64,000 bases of DNA from Apiotrichum sp. Y4204 (GCA_025531455.1 JAMYHL010000065.1:1-64000); one strand, 5' to 3'; shown: positions 21,081 through 35,132, counted from the first letter of the stretch. Notes: a model not told the origin generated them from the letters alone. Program-made: numbers and translations.

Positions 21081-24000
21081 ATGTCGAGCGTCGACATCTT
21101 CTCCCTTGATGAAGAACGTGACAGGGACTCATCGTCGACATCCCCAACCTCGTCGCGAGATGCCGCACAAACATCATCTGTATCGCCAACGCAGCCGAGC
21201 TCGACCTCATCCACACTCCAAATCCCCACGACACCATCGTCATCACTGTTGCCACAGTCGCAGCCTTTCGGACGCAAGTCTGCTGTCTTTGGTGCCACTC
21301 CCTCGTTCCCATCGCCTCTCGCCCAGGCCATCACTGTGCCCTCGCATTCCGATTCCAGCTCATCCTCATCATCGCACTCATCGCCACATCCGTCAGACGA
21401 TGAGACTGACAACGATCCCGAGTTATCTGTCGCAGAAACCCCAAAGTTGAACCAGGATGCGCCACTGGCAAAGGGAGCTTCGCAGGGAGAGCTGGCAACC
21501 CCTTCCCCAACTCGACGGTCCTTGTCCCGCCCACCTAGTCCTTCGCAATCTCGACAAGCACTAACCCCTGGAGCCTTGTTGATAAACCGCGTGAGGCGGT
21601 CCGGCAGTGGGTCAGCATACTTGACTGGGCCTCCAGGGACCCAGGGATCGAAAAGCTCCCCTCCTCGGCCACCTTCGACCCAGCGATCTGACTCTACCTC
21701 TCCGCGGAGTCACGGTGATAATGGCAGAGCCGTTTCACCTGGCCACTCGTTGACAGGAAGTGCAAGTGGATCAAGTCGAGGGACGTTGTCCGAAACCGCC
21801 AACGCGGGTGGTTCCAGTCCGCTCGCATTTGGGAGCCCCGAGCTGGAACCTGCACCAGAGATTGCTGCCCCTCGTCCGATATCTGTCGCGTCACCGTCGC
21901 CATCTCGAGATCGGGACGCGAATATTCTCGGACTGGGTTGGGTTCCTAATTGGGATGGACCAGACACACTGAAGGGCAAAGGCAAGGATATTGGGCGACC
22001 CTCAAGCTCTCGACGAGATTTAGCTTCCCCCATTCCTCTTTCGATGTAAGCTCTGATTGCAAGTGCGTAGCTGACTCTTCCAAGCAGTGCCCCTCGCCAG
22101 CGTAGAACATCGGACTTCCTGCGACCGACATCAATGGATATGCGCAAAATGCCCCCACCATCCCCAACAACGGGACGGTTGGTGACATCCACGTTGCCAA
22201 GTCTTTCATCTTCTGCCTCAATGGTATCGCCCCTCAACCCTCTTCCCTCGCCGTGGTCTGAGATTCCAGGGCAGTCGTTGTCCGCAACGGACCTTTCGTC
22301 GGCAGCAACTTCACCTAGCGGAGCTGCTATTCGACTCAACAAGGTTCCCACCAGTGTGCGGCTCGCGGCCGACCTCATGAAGACGGCGCAGTCGCACACT
22401 CCACCGCTACAACAAGCTGAAACACCGAGCTCGACTGACTCTGTGCTCACGCCAAACCCATCGCCCGCTGACTCTGACCGGGGGGCAGGAGTTAGCAGTG
22501 TTCGAAAGCAGGGCCTGGGTCACTCGGTTTCCCTTCCCTTGGGCACATTGAATCCTGTTGTGTCTCCAACGTCGACTCAACGCTGGTCCAACACAGTCGA
22601 GCATGCCGATTTCTCCAGCCTTTCACCTCAATCGTCCTTGTCGATTTCCAGCGGTGTCTCTGCTGGACCCTCCACCGCAGTAGCCGTTCCAGGCGCATCT
22701 CGACACCCCGCCGCGGACATGACCCGAGGTTGGGTTGATTCGCTTGCCAACCCATCCCGAAATGACAGTGGTATCAGCCGTTCATTCCAGCCAGCCTCCC
22801 CTTCCCCGATCCAGACGTTATCTCCTGCTTCCATGACAGCCAGTTCTTCAATCACCGAGGATGCGTCATCATCAAAGGATGGTCGCGGGACCCCAGGTGG
22901 AATTGGGATCCCGGCATCGTCAGCCCACGCGCGATTGAGATCTGTTGGCCAGAGGGGCGGCTTGGCCATGGATCTCGCTGGCGTTTCTTCTGCTATCGGC
23001 GACGCCGCGAGTCATGCCACGATGATTATGCAGAGTAGACAAGCCAAGGTCCAGCGCTGGCGCTCTCGGAACGCTGTAGGTCATAACCTCCACTCCTTAA
23101 GCTGACCCCCACCAGTTCGGAATGCCCCCACCTACTCTCAATTCGGAGGACGCCGTATCTCCCCGCCTCAGCGCCTCTTATATCGACCAATCCGGTCCAA
23201 AGTGGGGAGGACGAGCTGTCGCTTCGTATCATCCGAGGAGTGGGTCCAGCACCTTGCCGTCAACATCTCAGGATCTTGCCTCAGTGTCGGGGCTACAGTC
23301 TGTTGATCCTCAAATCCCTGCGCCAACGAGACCGCCCTTTGCAGGAGTGGAAATGGAGAAACAGCTCTCGGCCACAGGATCAATCGCTGGAATCGAATGG
23401 GTGGATTGGTACGACTGTTACAAGGCGTACAAAGCGGAAAAGATCCGTGCGGAGCGCAATGCAGCCCGTCAGGATGAAACGAACCCGAAGCGAACGTCAA
23501 CTCCACCTGAACGCGATCCACCCGAACGCGATACCGAAGGTCCACATTGGTCACTTGGTGACAGCGCAGTGTTAACTCCGGTTACCTCTCGCGACGACAG
23601 CGCGCCACCACCTCAACCTTCACAACAGAGCTCCAACGCCCTTCGCCGTCGAAGCCTGTCCATCCGATCAACACTCTCTGCCATTGACCACAAGGTGTCC
23701 CCCCTCCCGAAACGAGGCAGCTTCCTGGACCGTCCGCGCCAGACCTCTGGTGGCTCCACACGCTCCTCAATTGCGGGTGACTCGCAAACCTCAGCCTTCA
23801 AGCGCAAGAAGAACCTGGTCAACAAGATGGAAGGATGGTGGAATGCCGTGAAAAGCAACTTCAACCACGACCAGCCGGCCAACAGTCCACAACAGATGGG
23901 TGCCAACGCTCCTCAGAAGCAGCCTACCCGTGCTCCATCCGCCCCACAGAGTCGACGAGGAAGCGACAGAAGCTCACGGACCCTATTGGACTCTGGCCTT

Positions 24001-27000
24001 CTAGTTCCACAACCTGTGCGACACGCTTCGGGGTCTTCTAGTCCGTCTTTACGGGGCTCGACCTCCCATATCGACCTTCGCAGTCAGGAGGATACCAGCC
24101 GCTCAACCAGTCCTGGTGTGTCCCCGGGTCTGGTGTCTCTCAAGGATTCTGCGGCTCTTCCTCCTCCTCCTCCTGCACACTTCGATAGCACAAGGCAACC
24201 GCCTCGGGAGACCTTGGTTCGAAGAGGTTTGGAGACGCGGAGGAATCAGCCGTCGTTGCGTTTGGATCTTGAACCAGCATCGCTGGGTCTTCAGCATATG
24301 GAAACTGCCAACGCCACAGGCATTCCTGTGCCGCAGGGGATGAGAACCGGACGGTCGGCTAAGCGGACAGAATCAGGATCCTCCTCCTACGGATCTAGCA
24401 CCTTCCCCGGCATGACTCGCTGGGATCAGTCACCTGCACCACTTCATAGTGGCACCGGACATATTGTCACCAACGACGACAAGCCCGTTGCTCCTGGAGC
24501 AGACGTCACTGTTGCATCTGTGCGACAACACGTCAAACAACGTCTTGATGCCGCCAAGGTTCAATGCGATAACACGTTGCGCAAGATCATTGCCACCATT
24601 TCTGCCTACGAGGAAGAACGACTTGCAACTGAGGTGATAGATGATCATCGCCGAGATTACTTCGACACATTCAGCGACTCGCCCCTCATCGATGCGGCAG
24701 ACAGTGAGGACGATTGCAATATCCCTCCTATCGGCAGTCGTAAGTTGCAACGGCTCGGTTGGAAGGACTTACTAACACTTTATAGTCTCTTCACGCGGAC
24801 CCAGCCGCCGAGGATCCATGTCGCTATCCACAAACGTTCTTTCGAGCCCCTCCAGACGTGTGGCAATGTTGAGCAGCGTGCCAACGAGTCCTCGGAGGTC
24901 CATGAGCCGTCGGCGTCCGAGCATTGTGCCTCGTGTATTAGCACGCGATATCCAGCAAAGCTCGCGTCTGTGCATAGACGCAACGCACTCAACCTCCAGT
25001 TCAAGATCCACATCGAGGTCACGTTCGCCCATGCCTCACGCGCGTCCCCTTGTTTGCAATCAGCCTGCAATGGAGGAAGCGCTGGAAGCTGACCGACAGT
25101 TCCTCGCCGCATTGCAAGAGCTGATCGTGTTGGCCACCGATGTTCTTGATACCTCCGTGGACAGTTTAATCTCTCGTCCCACTAGCTGCGCTGAAACTAT
25201 CAAGAAGCTTCAGAAGACAGGCCAATACTGGGACGAACATGAGGACTGGCCGGGCCGCGATTGGTATGTCGACATACTCATGGCAGTCGCAAGCCTCAGC
25301 CGCGTGTTGGACTGGTGGCAGGCGGAGAAAGGTTTCTGGAACTTTGATGACGACCAGAACGAACCATTGACCTTTGTTGTGCGGCCCGTCAAGGACACTC
25401 CACAATTCGATTTGGGTCCAGAAACCTCCTCCCGCTCCGAGCAGCATTCGGTGTCCACCTCTCCTCTGGTCCTCCCCAGTGCCGGACCATCAAGTTCCGC
25501 CAATATACTAGCACTGTCGACTTTGTCTCCTCAAGAACAATCTGTGCAAGGAGATGAACCGCCCGTGTCAGCAGATGAGACGACTCAGGCAATAGAAGAT
25601 CTGCGCACATTGGCGGAACAGGCCAAGAGCATCAACATCGTCATGGAACTCAGTCTTCAAGGCCAAGAAATCCTCTATGTCAACGATGCGATTTTCGAGG
25701 TGGTCGGGTGAGTGACTGGCGCGGAATATGCGACGCAAGCGACAAGTCTGACTCGCACAGCTGGGAGCCCGAAGACGTTCTGGATCAGCCTATCTCGGAG
25801 TTGCTCGCCCCTGCCGAAACTGGGCTGTTCACCGAGGCGACCGAGCGGCTCCTGGAGAACGAGGGGACTACAGTTGAACTCCGCTTCAGGTTCGAAGTGC
25901 ACGACATCGAGGACGCGCCGGAAGGCCACCAGCCTGGTCCAGTCTACATTGAGCTGGAAGGGGTTGGTATGGTCATTCGCGATGGGAACGAGCCCTCTCA
26001 CACCATGTGGATGATGAAGCCCGTCCCGGCGTGCCGGGTGGAGGAGATCAATGATGTGGTCTTCCCTCGCGACGGAAATATCTCCACTGAGAGTGTTCTT
26101 TGTCGGATTTGCGAACGTGAAATCGTTGTGTGGTTCTTTGAGAAGCACAACGAAACTTGCGATGCCGTTCATCGCCTCGAGGCTGAGATTATCGAAGCCA
26201 ACGATAGCCTCAACGAGTTTCACCATGCGCTTGCGAAGCTCCTTACCGATCTGGATGCCGTCACCCTGGACGCTGCACAACCACCACCCAGTGTGCTGTT
26301 TCTCACTCTTCCCGACTGCCTGTCGAGTGATGTGGACGATGTCTCGGCTCCTCAAGCAGTCGAGGTCCGCAAGGTCGATATCGATGATGTTCGCAAAGTG
26401 GTTCAAATTCTGGAAATCGCCCGACAGATCGAAACACCATCCGTGCAGGAGGATGAGGCCGATCTCCCCTTCAACCTTCAGCGCTACCTTTCGCGCGAGT
26501 CAGAAGAGCGGCTTGCCCTCATTACTCGTTGGCAGAAGCCGGTGACGACCGATCGCACCGTTGGGCTCTTGTTTACCCATGTCGAGGATCGACTCCGCCG
26601 CAAACAGAAGGCCATCGCGCGCATGCAGAGCACAATCCGGTACTCCGAGAAGACCCGTCATGAATGGGAAGACAAAGTCAATACGATTTTGGCTGAAAGC
26701 GACGACAGCACCGTCTCTGACAGCGGATCGGATGGCATGGAAGCACAGCTTCCTACCGACCAAACACTTGCAGTGGCGCCTGAGCAGACTTCACCGGGTC
26801 ATCGCAAGATTGCCCCACTCGCCAGGCTGCCTATCACTCAGGGACATCCTCAGCGGCCCGGGGCAGTGTCTTACACTTCCCAAGGCTCAATTGCCACCAC
26901 CAATGCCCAGACCCCAGTGGCTCATCCTGAGCTTACGATGACTCGAACTCCGAGTACGATAGCGGCGACTCCTCATGCAGCGTCGTCCGATATGGCCTTG

Positions 27001-29601
27001 TCCGATACCGCCACTGTGGTTCCACTCCCCACCACCTCTCCTGCCATGTTGACGGTTCCCACTGATGTACCCTCCCCGGTTGACCGACTATCACCCCAAC
27101 CGTTATCGGAAACCGAGTCGCATTCACCAGATCAGTCCTTACAGTCGTCGGGTATTCTTCGTTCGCCCAAACGCAAGTCAACTGACCGCAAGGGTCATGC
27201 TCGGCGAATCTCGATGGCTGTTCGCGACGCGCCATTGTCCCCGCGTCTCCCATCGGCGAGCGTTCCCGGCGCCAGGGCTCCGCAGCCGTCCATTAAGGAC
27301 TTCCAGATCATCAAGCCTATCAGCCGGGGTGCGTTTGGGTCAGTCTATCTTGCGAAGAAGGTGGCAACAGGCGACTACTATGCCATCAAGGCGCTCAAGA
27401 AGGCGGATATGATCGCGAAGAATCAGATCACCAATGTCAAGGCCGAACGGACGATCCTCATGAACCAAGCGTCATCGCCCTATGTTGTCAAACTGTTCTT
27501 CTCCTTCCAGAGTAAGGATTACCTTTATCTGGTCATGGAGTATCTGAACGGTGGAGATTGCTCGACGTTGGTCAAGACCCTTGGATCTCTCCCGGTGGAC
27601 TGGGCGCGGAACTACATCGGGGAACTTGTGCTTGGGTTGGAATACCTCCACGCTCGCAACGTCGCTCATCGGTGAGAATCAACGCAGTGTGGTAGTGTGC
27701 TTACTCGCTCAGTGATATCAAACCTGATAATCTGCTAATCGATGCACGGGGCCACCTCAAACTGACCGACTTTGGCCTTTCCAAGATTGGTCTTCTCAAC
27801 CGACAGATTGGTGGTCCCCGTCCACCCTACTTGAATAGAACGTCCCTCAGAAGTGCGGTGGTCCGCCGGGCGTCGTCGGTCTCGTCATCTGACTCTCCAT
27901 TGTTCTCGCCTGACTTGGTACCCGTTGTTCCGCAGTCCACCCTCCACCAATCGTACTTCCCGCACGTACCAGACACCGGATCCGCAGATGAGTCTAGCGG
28001 CTCAGATTCTGCAGGAATTCTTCCTCGACACCTTCGACATGATACTAAACTGTCTTCGGACGCGGGAACAACGTCGAACTCTGGCGCTGAGCCTCCTCGC
28101 TTTGTCGGTACCCCTGATTATCTTGCCCCGGAAAGCATCTTGGGTGGCAGCGCGGACGATCGCATGGTGGACTGGTGGGCAGTCGGTGTTGTGCTTTACG
28201 AATTCCTCTATGGGTTTCCGCCATTCCATGCGGAATCTCCTGAGAAGGTGTTCGACAACGTTGTCTCGCGAAGGATTAATTGGCACGAGGACGACATTGA
28301 TATTCCCGCCGAGGCGCATGACCTCATGGATCGTCTCATGTGCACCAACCCATCTCAGCGGTTAGGGGCCAGAGGTGCAGATGAGGTCAAACAACACGCG
28401 TTCTTTGCTGGAACCAATTGGGAGACGTTGACAAGCAATCCAGCCGTCTTTATTCCCGATGGCACCGATCCCGAATCAACGGATTACTTCGACCAGCGCG
28501 GCGCCACCAACACCGCGTTCCAAGATGAGGACACGTCTGCAAAGGTAGCATTGGCCGGTGCGACAGCTGGCGTCGGAGCCGGGCCTGTCCTGACTCCTGG
28601 TGGGACTGAATTGCACCACGACGATGGCCCATCCGACGACTTTGGTGCTTTCAATTTCAAGAATCTTCCTGTGCTCAAGCAAGCCAATGATGATGTGATC
28701 CGGAAGATGAGATCACAAACATTGGCAGCTGGTATCGACGTGCAGAAAGCACTTCGTCACAAGACTAGTTCGCGCGTGAATCCTCCGCCATCGCCTTCGA
28801 CATCCACCTCCTCCGCCGCGTCTACTCCATCTCGAGCGACTGCGCCTGGATTCCCTTCACGCCGACCATCCGAGCTGAATGCCTTGAGCCGTGTCAAATC
28901 AACAGACGATGAACGGAACCGACGTTATTCCTCGCCTAGCCGATTCCGCGTGGGATCCACTTCTAGTGCCTCTGCATCAGAACCCGGATCCAACATGGAT
29001 CTGTGGAAGCAACAACGCCAGCCTCATGCGGAGAGTGTACAATTCGTGACTGCTGCAGCCAATCAATCCAATCAGCAGTCCCTCCGTGTTCTGATCGCTG
29101 AAGACAACCCCATCCAGCAGAAGGTACAGTGATTTTTGATTTCTCAGCTAACAATAGATCCTTGAAACTCTCCTCACCCGCTTGGGCTGTCGTTGTGTTT
29201 GTGTGAGCGACGGTCCCGACGCTCTGGCGGTCACTGGAAATCTCAGTACGTTGAACACCAATTCTCCGAGTTGAATCTGACCTTCCCAGAATTCGATGTC
29301 ATCTTCCTCGACATGCACATGCCATTTGTCAGTGGAGAGCAGGTGGCTCGCATGATTCGCTCCACGACGAACCCAAACCAGAACTCACCCAGTATGTCCA
29401 AACTTCTTTCCAACATGCTGACACTTAGTCATTGCTTCAACGCCCTACGACGAGGCCATGACGGAAGAGGGCACACTGTTCTCCGCCATCACTTCCAAGC
29501 CCTTCTCACGGCCTGAACTCATGCGCTGCCTCACCAAGGTTGGCTTTATCATCAGCTCGACGTCGGCCGGCGGCAATGAATCGTCGCCAGTTGCCGGGTA
29601 G
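21081..29601 (+). CDS. RIM15: Rim15-type protein kinase with PAS, zinc-finger-like and receiver domains
   Basis: A very large AGC-family kinase (about 2,700 residues) of the Rim15/Cek1/Greatwall group, which controls quiescence and stress entry downstream of TOR, PKA and Sch9. The assigned start is MSSVDIFSLDEE at 21081, with an in-frame ATG at 21045. The first 1,400 residues are mostly disordered Ser/Pro. Then come a PAS-like region (INIVMELSLQGQEILYVNDAIF, split by an intron at 25708) and a C-x2-C...H-x4-C element (CRICEREIVVWFFEKHNETC). The kinase starts near 27295 (ISRGAFGSVYLAKK; AIKALKK; HRDIKPDNLL; DFGLSKIG) and has a roughly 100-residue insert before GTPDYLAPESILGG. The C-terminal receiver reads VLIAEDNPIQQKV, then VIFLDMHMP, then ITSKPFSRPEL. 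About eight short introns. TAG at 29601. Confidence 0.92.
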
Positions 29602-29874
29602 TGCGCTTCCCTTGTCTAAACCCTCGCCCTTGAGCCGCAGACACACATCTTCAGGCGGCCTCATTGTTTCCACGCCATACGAACCCCTCACGTCCACACT
29701 TGACAGTACGCCATACAACACGATGTTGTTTTCCTGTTCCTTTTCCCATCTGCCTCTCGGGTCTCGGTTGTAGAATTTATACCGTCCACATCAGCGTGTT
29801 GCTAAAGAGCTATTATGCATAGGACCTGCGGAACACGATTGTATGGTACAAACATCATCAATGACAGCACACAT

Positions 29875-32800
29875 CTACTTGAATGACTCGTTCCGGTCCA
29901 AGAGGATACTGGATGCCTGGCGACTGATGCCTCTTGACTCGCTCGCCCCAGCACCGTGGCCCTCTGAACGACGCGGTTGGCGCGCAGCTCTGTCGGATTT
30001 CTGCACGACGACAGACACACCACCTGTCCCCGTGCGACGAGGATTGATAGACTCTTCCGAGACAAACTTGGAGTAGCTCTCGAGAGAACGTGATGTGCCT
30101 TGGTGCTGTCGACTCCAGTCGACCTACAATGTCAACGAGAGCAACAACAATCTACTCACCTCGTCCTGATCTTCACCAACTGGAGCAGCTACGGTGCGAG
30201 ATTTCTTAGAGATGGCGTATTGCGAATCCTCCTCGACGGCAATTGCATGGTATTCAGACTCCATTGGCATCTGCAAGCGTCAGGCATGGGCGATCATCAG
30301 AACGTACGGTTTGGTTCATGCGCGCCCGTTGGCGAAGCATCTCCTGACGCTCCTGCGCCGTCATCATGATGGGTTCAGGGGACATCATTGTTCTAGGCGA
30401 CGGCGGCGCCTCCTCATACTCATTGTCCGATTCAAGATCCTCCTCGTAAGTCCGCAGGAACATGTTTGCCTCCTCTCCTGCAATGGTTAGTTTGACCTCT
30501 TCACAGAAGCTTACCGAGTTTGGAGAGACCATCCTGGCGGTCGAGCTTGCGCTGACGCCGTTGCTTCTTGGACCACCGACGGGGTTTGCCATCCTCGTCC
30601 TCGTCGTCGGACACGAAGTCGTTGCCATTCCGCTTTTGACGGAAGTGACCTTCAGTGACCTTTTTGGCCTCGGCCTCGAGGCGTGCATCGTCTGCTTGCT
30701 CAACCTCGCTGATTGTTGTTAGCATTTGCCACCCAGTCCGAAGAGTGGCTGCTTACCGGAATTTCAGGGCTGCAAGTTCGGCATCCTTCTTTTTCTGCTC
30801 GTCATCCATCGCATTGTCGTCCAGCAGCTCAGGAATGTATCCGTTGTCGAGATCCTCATCATCATCGTCATCCTTGCCGGTGTTCAGTCCCCAGCCATTA
30901 TCTTCGTCGCTTTCCTCAGCCTGCTCATCGAGGAACGCAGGCTTGGTGCGGTGCTTGTTGGCGGCAGCCTCCCGGGCAGCACCGCGGTTGAGCACGTCAA
31001 AGACATTTCGGCCCGCTTTCGCTTTGGTCGGAGAGGGCTCCATAGACTCAGACTTGCGACGCCGCAACCGGCTGAACGATTGCTCATCAGCCTCCGTTGG
31101 GCTTGGGATGTCGTGGGCTGAGTTTATCAGCGTGGAAGAGGACTTGTGCAGCGCGGCGGCAGTTGAAGATTGCTCGTCCACCTCCTCAACTGGCGCAAGC
31201 TCCTCCGCGCTCGCAGTCTGAGTGAGCCCTCTACCAGCAGGGCGGGTTTGAGTGAAGAATCCTTGAGAGTTCAGGTACTGCTTCTTGGTGGACTGAGGGA
31301 TCGTTCGGGGTGCGTCCTCAAACTCTGCAGCGATGAGAGCGTTATCGCGTCGTTTCTGGGTTTCCGAGATCTCCACTCCTGGGAGAAGAGCATGAGAGGG
31401 AAGGAAGTCCAACTCGGCAGCATTACGAAGCGCGTCAAATGCGTCCGCCTACCATGTCAGCTCTACTACTTCATGACGCAAGAACCCACCACGTCGCCAC
31501 CACCGACAGCCTGCGTCGCGCCAAACAATTGGGAGAAGCCGCCACCCGCAGACCCAAATCCAGCTAGATCAAGCTCAAACTCCTCAGTGGTGGTAATCTC
31601 CTCAGTAATGGTGATCGTCGTTTTTGGTTGGTTCTCAGATGCCTCGCGAAGGGGAACGTTTTCCTGCTGGTGCGGCTTGTCGTCCTCGTCCTCATCGTCT
31701 GATCCGAGAATCCGGCGGGACTTTCGGTGTTTGGGGGCGTGGTTCCAGGAATGAACAATAAATGGGCTATCATCATCGTCGGCGTCCAGTCGACTCGGGG
31801 CGACGGGATGGTTCTCCTTGTCCTCATCCATGTCGGCTTCGCCTTCGTCATCGCCATCGGAACCGACCTCTTCTGAAATCGTTCCCTCAACGAGAGAAGG
31901 GTGCTGTTCCTCGCCATTGTCGTCCTCTGCCGGCTCATCAACATCACTTGGTGCGAAATCGCTGTCATCATCGTCGCTGTCGGCGACGAACTCCTGGGTG
32001 TTGTTCTCGTCGGCGGACTTGTTAATCAGCGCCGTGAGGTCCAATGTGCACTTTTCGGGTAGCGCCCGCCCGTTGCCGTAATGCTTCTCCTTAGTCTTCG
32101 CAATGGCGCGAACTTGAGCCAGGTGTTGAGCACGCATTTGATAGTCGACCTGTTCTTGGCTGACTACCTCATCACGCCCAGCCTTCTGTCCGGCCGGGCG
32201 TGAGCCTCCATTGGCCCACTTGAGGCCGGCATGTCCAAACTGTCGTCCCGCAAAGTCCATGTGAGTTTCTGTCGTTACCGGCTTCGAAGGACGCTTTCCA
32301 GCCCATTTCATGATGTTTTGACGAGCACTTGTAGGAGCAGGAGTGGTCGATACCCGAGCGATAACGGGACGAGCGTTGGGCGGTTGGTGATGGGTGGACG
32401 TAAACGCCAGCTTGCCCTTGATCGGCTCATCCGGAAGGATACTCAAGTCATCATCGCTGCCCGGGCTGAGATCACGCGCTTTACCCTTCCCTTTGGCAAG
32501 TTTTGACACATACGCGTTCTTGAAGCTTGACAGCTGCTTTAGCCGGTCCTTCTCCTTGCCAGACTTGGAAACATCGTCGGTAACGACATCCTCGCCCTGG
32601 AAAAGCTGTGGCGAAGCTCGAGGCACCATGGCGAGTTTATCAGTGCCAGGCGTCGGAGACGACGTCGGGCTAACGGGGTTCCGGCGCATTGGCCCTGAGC
32701 TCGGTGTGAACTGCTGAATTTCATCGGATGTCAAGGGTGGGGGTGAGTTGGTAGCCGCAGTTGAAGTGGCAGCACGCTGTGTGGAACCGCTACATGTTGT

Positions 32801-33992
32801 CAGCATCAGAAGCGTGTGCTCTGAATACCTGGCACCTACCTGACAACGTCATGGGCTCTGGCCATCCATTGTGTGACGGGTCGACGAGGGGCGCAAGGGC
32901 GCGACACGTAAACATTCTTCTCTGGGACATTAGCCGTGAGCGTCAAACACAACCGCACCTCGCTGTGCTCGGGCGATGTCACGGCGCATAGCTTCTTGGT
33001 CGCTTTTGCTGAGAGGCTGGCTGGTCAGTTTCCGAGTGATAAGGTCTACATACCTTGGGAAGCTTGCCAGGCAAGCTCTGTGAGCGGCCCTCATGCTCTT
33101 CATCCTCGTCCATGTCAATGTCGTCAAGGTCCTTCAGAGGCTCTCGCGAGGGCAGAGCGCTTGGAGGGGATGTATCCTCGTCATCATCAAACAGACCCAA
33201 ATTCGCAGGGCGGGAGACAGTGGGGCGTTTTGCATTGTCGTCACTGTCGTCGTCATGCAACCAAGCAAGAGAATCTGCGGGCTTGGCTTTAGGAGTCAAG
33301 GACGCATTGGAGGCGACTTCCTCGTCCTCGTCCTCAGACTCAATGACACGGTGTTTCCGGCGCGACACCGGTGCTGGCGAAGGGGCAGGTGACACATGGG
33401 TCGATGAGCTGCGATGTCCTGAGGCCGTCCGGCGCGGCACCGGTGCGGGCGAAAGGGCTGGTGACACATGGGTTGATGAGCTGCGGTGTCCTGAGGTCTC
33501 ATTGTCGTGGTCGATGAGTGAACTAGGAGGAATGGACTGGCGATCCACGGCTATCGGGGACACGGACTTCGGGCGATTGGATGGAGGGGTTGAGGTGGGG
33601 AGTTCGGTGAGCGATGATGAGCCAAACAATGCCCTGGATTCGGAGGCAGCCTTGGGCTCCGAAGGCGCTGTTGTCGGCCGTGGACCCCCAGCGGCACTTC
33701 TCTTTAGGCGGAGAAACTCGGCTTCGATCTCGGCATCGGTCGGCTCGGCCTCGCCACTCGCATCATTGTCGCTTTCAGCAGTAGAGGACGTGTCTTGACC
33801 TATGCTTCGCGTCGCCCCCAGCCAAGTGTTGCTCTGTTTGGTAAACGCGCTCAAAAGTGCCTTGGAGGGGGATGCCGTGGTGTTTGGAGCTGTGTAGACA
33901 AGGGACTGGACGGGCTGATCCTCCGAGGTTTCCTGTGGCCGTGCTCTGCCATAGGTTCTCCTCGGGGGACGCGACGCGTCCGGCATAGTCAT
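29875..33992 (-). CDS. MRC1: Mrc1/claspin S-phase checkpoint mediator
   Basis: A replisome adaptor that keeps fork speed and activates the checkpoint kinase. The start MTMPDASRPPRRTYGRARPQ at 33992 (alternatives 33986 and 34130) carries the RRTYGR N-terminus common in fungal Mrc1. The long acidic and Ser-rich protein of roughly 1,200 residues contains PLSKSDQEAMRRDIARAQR, then KNAYVSKLAKGKGKARD, repeated Asp/Glu blocks with SDDED, and the MRC1-like C-terminal region (NGWGLNTGKDDDDD; RQKRNGNDFVSDDEDEDGKP; EEANMFLRTYEEDLESDNEY). Six or more introns; the last exon ends ...SSILLDRNESFK with TAG at 29875. Many Ser-Gln/Thr-Gln sites suit phosphorylation by ATR/ATM kinases. ACGCGT boxes lie upstream. 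It shares a divergent intergenic region with CLASP. Confidence 0.87.
33360..33503 (-). repeat. 72-bp tandem duplication inside MRC1
   Basis: Two diverged copies with a 72-bp period encode SGHRSSSTHVSPALSPAPVP and SGHRSSSTHVSPAPSPAPVS. The duplication is in frame, in a disordered Ser/Pro-rich segment. Confidence 0.8.
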
Positions 33993-34169
33993 TCTGGCTG
34001 ATGGGGGTCTGTTGGAGAGCGTTGGCGTGGTGTTATGCGCTTGTATGAAGTAACGAGATTGCGAGGGAGGGAAGTTGAGGAGGTCTGATGAGGACGTGGT
34101 TGGAGTTGAAGAGTGGAAGGGCAGAGGCAAAAGTCAATATAGTTGAATGAACAACACCAAAGCAGCAAG

Positions 34170-34227
34170 ACGCGTCGCTCCCGACCAGACTGGACACTTG
34201 GAAACGGGTCCAAAGTCAAAGACGCGT
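34170..34227 (-). promoter_or_regulatory. Two ACGCGT (MCB-like) boxes upstream of MRC1
   Basis: AGACGCGTCGC occurs twice, with the hexamer at 34170-34175 and 34222-34227, 178-235 bp upstream of the MRC1 start. Replication genes in yeasts are driven from such boxes by MBF at G1/S. The functional link here is inferred. Confidence 0.55.
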
Positions 34228-35132
34228 CGCGAATCGCGGAAATCAAGTGGCGCGTTCAATTTATTACGTAACAACACTCCCTTCCCTGACTTCTGGCGCG
34301 CCTGATTTCCGATCTGCGCCTTTGAGGACATGAACTTCTGCATCCTACACTGTTTTTCTGTGTGTACATATATTTACAGTCTTCAATATTGTTCCGTAGA
34401 GCTGGGATTCTTTGTGTACGTTGGTCAAAGGACGAAGGGGACAAGGCGGGATGGAGAAAAATACAATCGATGTTGATCTTAATGATTCAACAAGGCTACA
34501 AATGAGCAAGACAGTCTCACAAAACGTAACCTTCGACGTGACCCTGGTCCGTTTCCCCATTGCTCACGACAAGGAGAGGCTTCTTATGAGCTCATGACCA
34601 AACTTCCAAGAGCTGGAAAGGCGCTTGGCTGGCGAAACAAAGCGCATCACCGTCTGCGATGGTTTTATTTATTTGTTTGTTTTTCAAGCTTCTTTTTTTT
34701 TTTTTTCACGACGAATTGATACTGTTGGCAGAAACATCCACTACTGGGAGCTGCTCAGCAGACGTAGTCTGATATGAGTTCAACGTGCCGGATAAGTAGC
34801 TTCGGTTCGAACACTCACTCTTGTCCCATCAACTCTTCGAGTACTACCACTGCGGTACAACGGTTCCTCACACGGACAACTGAGTTAAGGGGACTTTCGA
34901 ACTCCCCATTCTCAGGAGCGGTACCCGTTGAAGAAACCCAATATGCAATGACGGCATGCGTCGGTCACATCTGGCTGCATGGCTGCATCGTTGAAGAGAA
35001 CACTCGCCCATCGTCGACTTTCGTCGCCTGACATTACCAGATAATTGCAGATAAGATCACGATTGAGATGCAGGTTACGCCACCCGGGTGACGTCACGAC
35101 CCTCCCCCCCCCCCAATCGTGGCCTATCGAGG

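Noticed and set aside
34795..34830. GGTTCGAACAC sequence resembling a tRNA B box
   Set aside because: No A box at the right distance and no cloverleaf could be folded on either strand.
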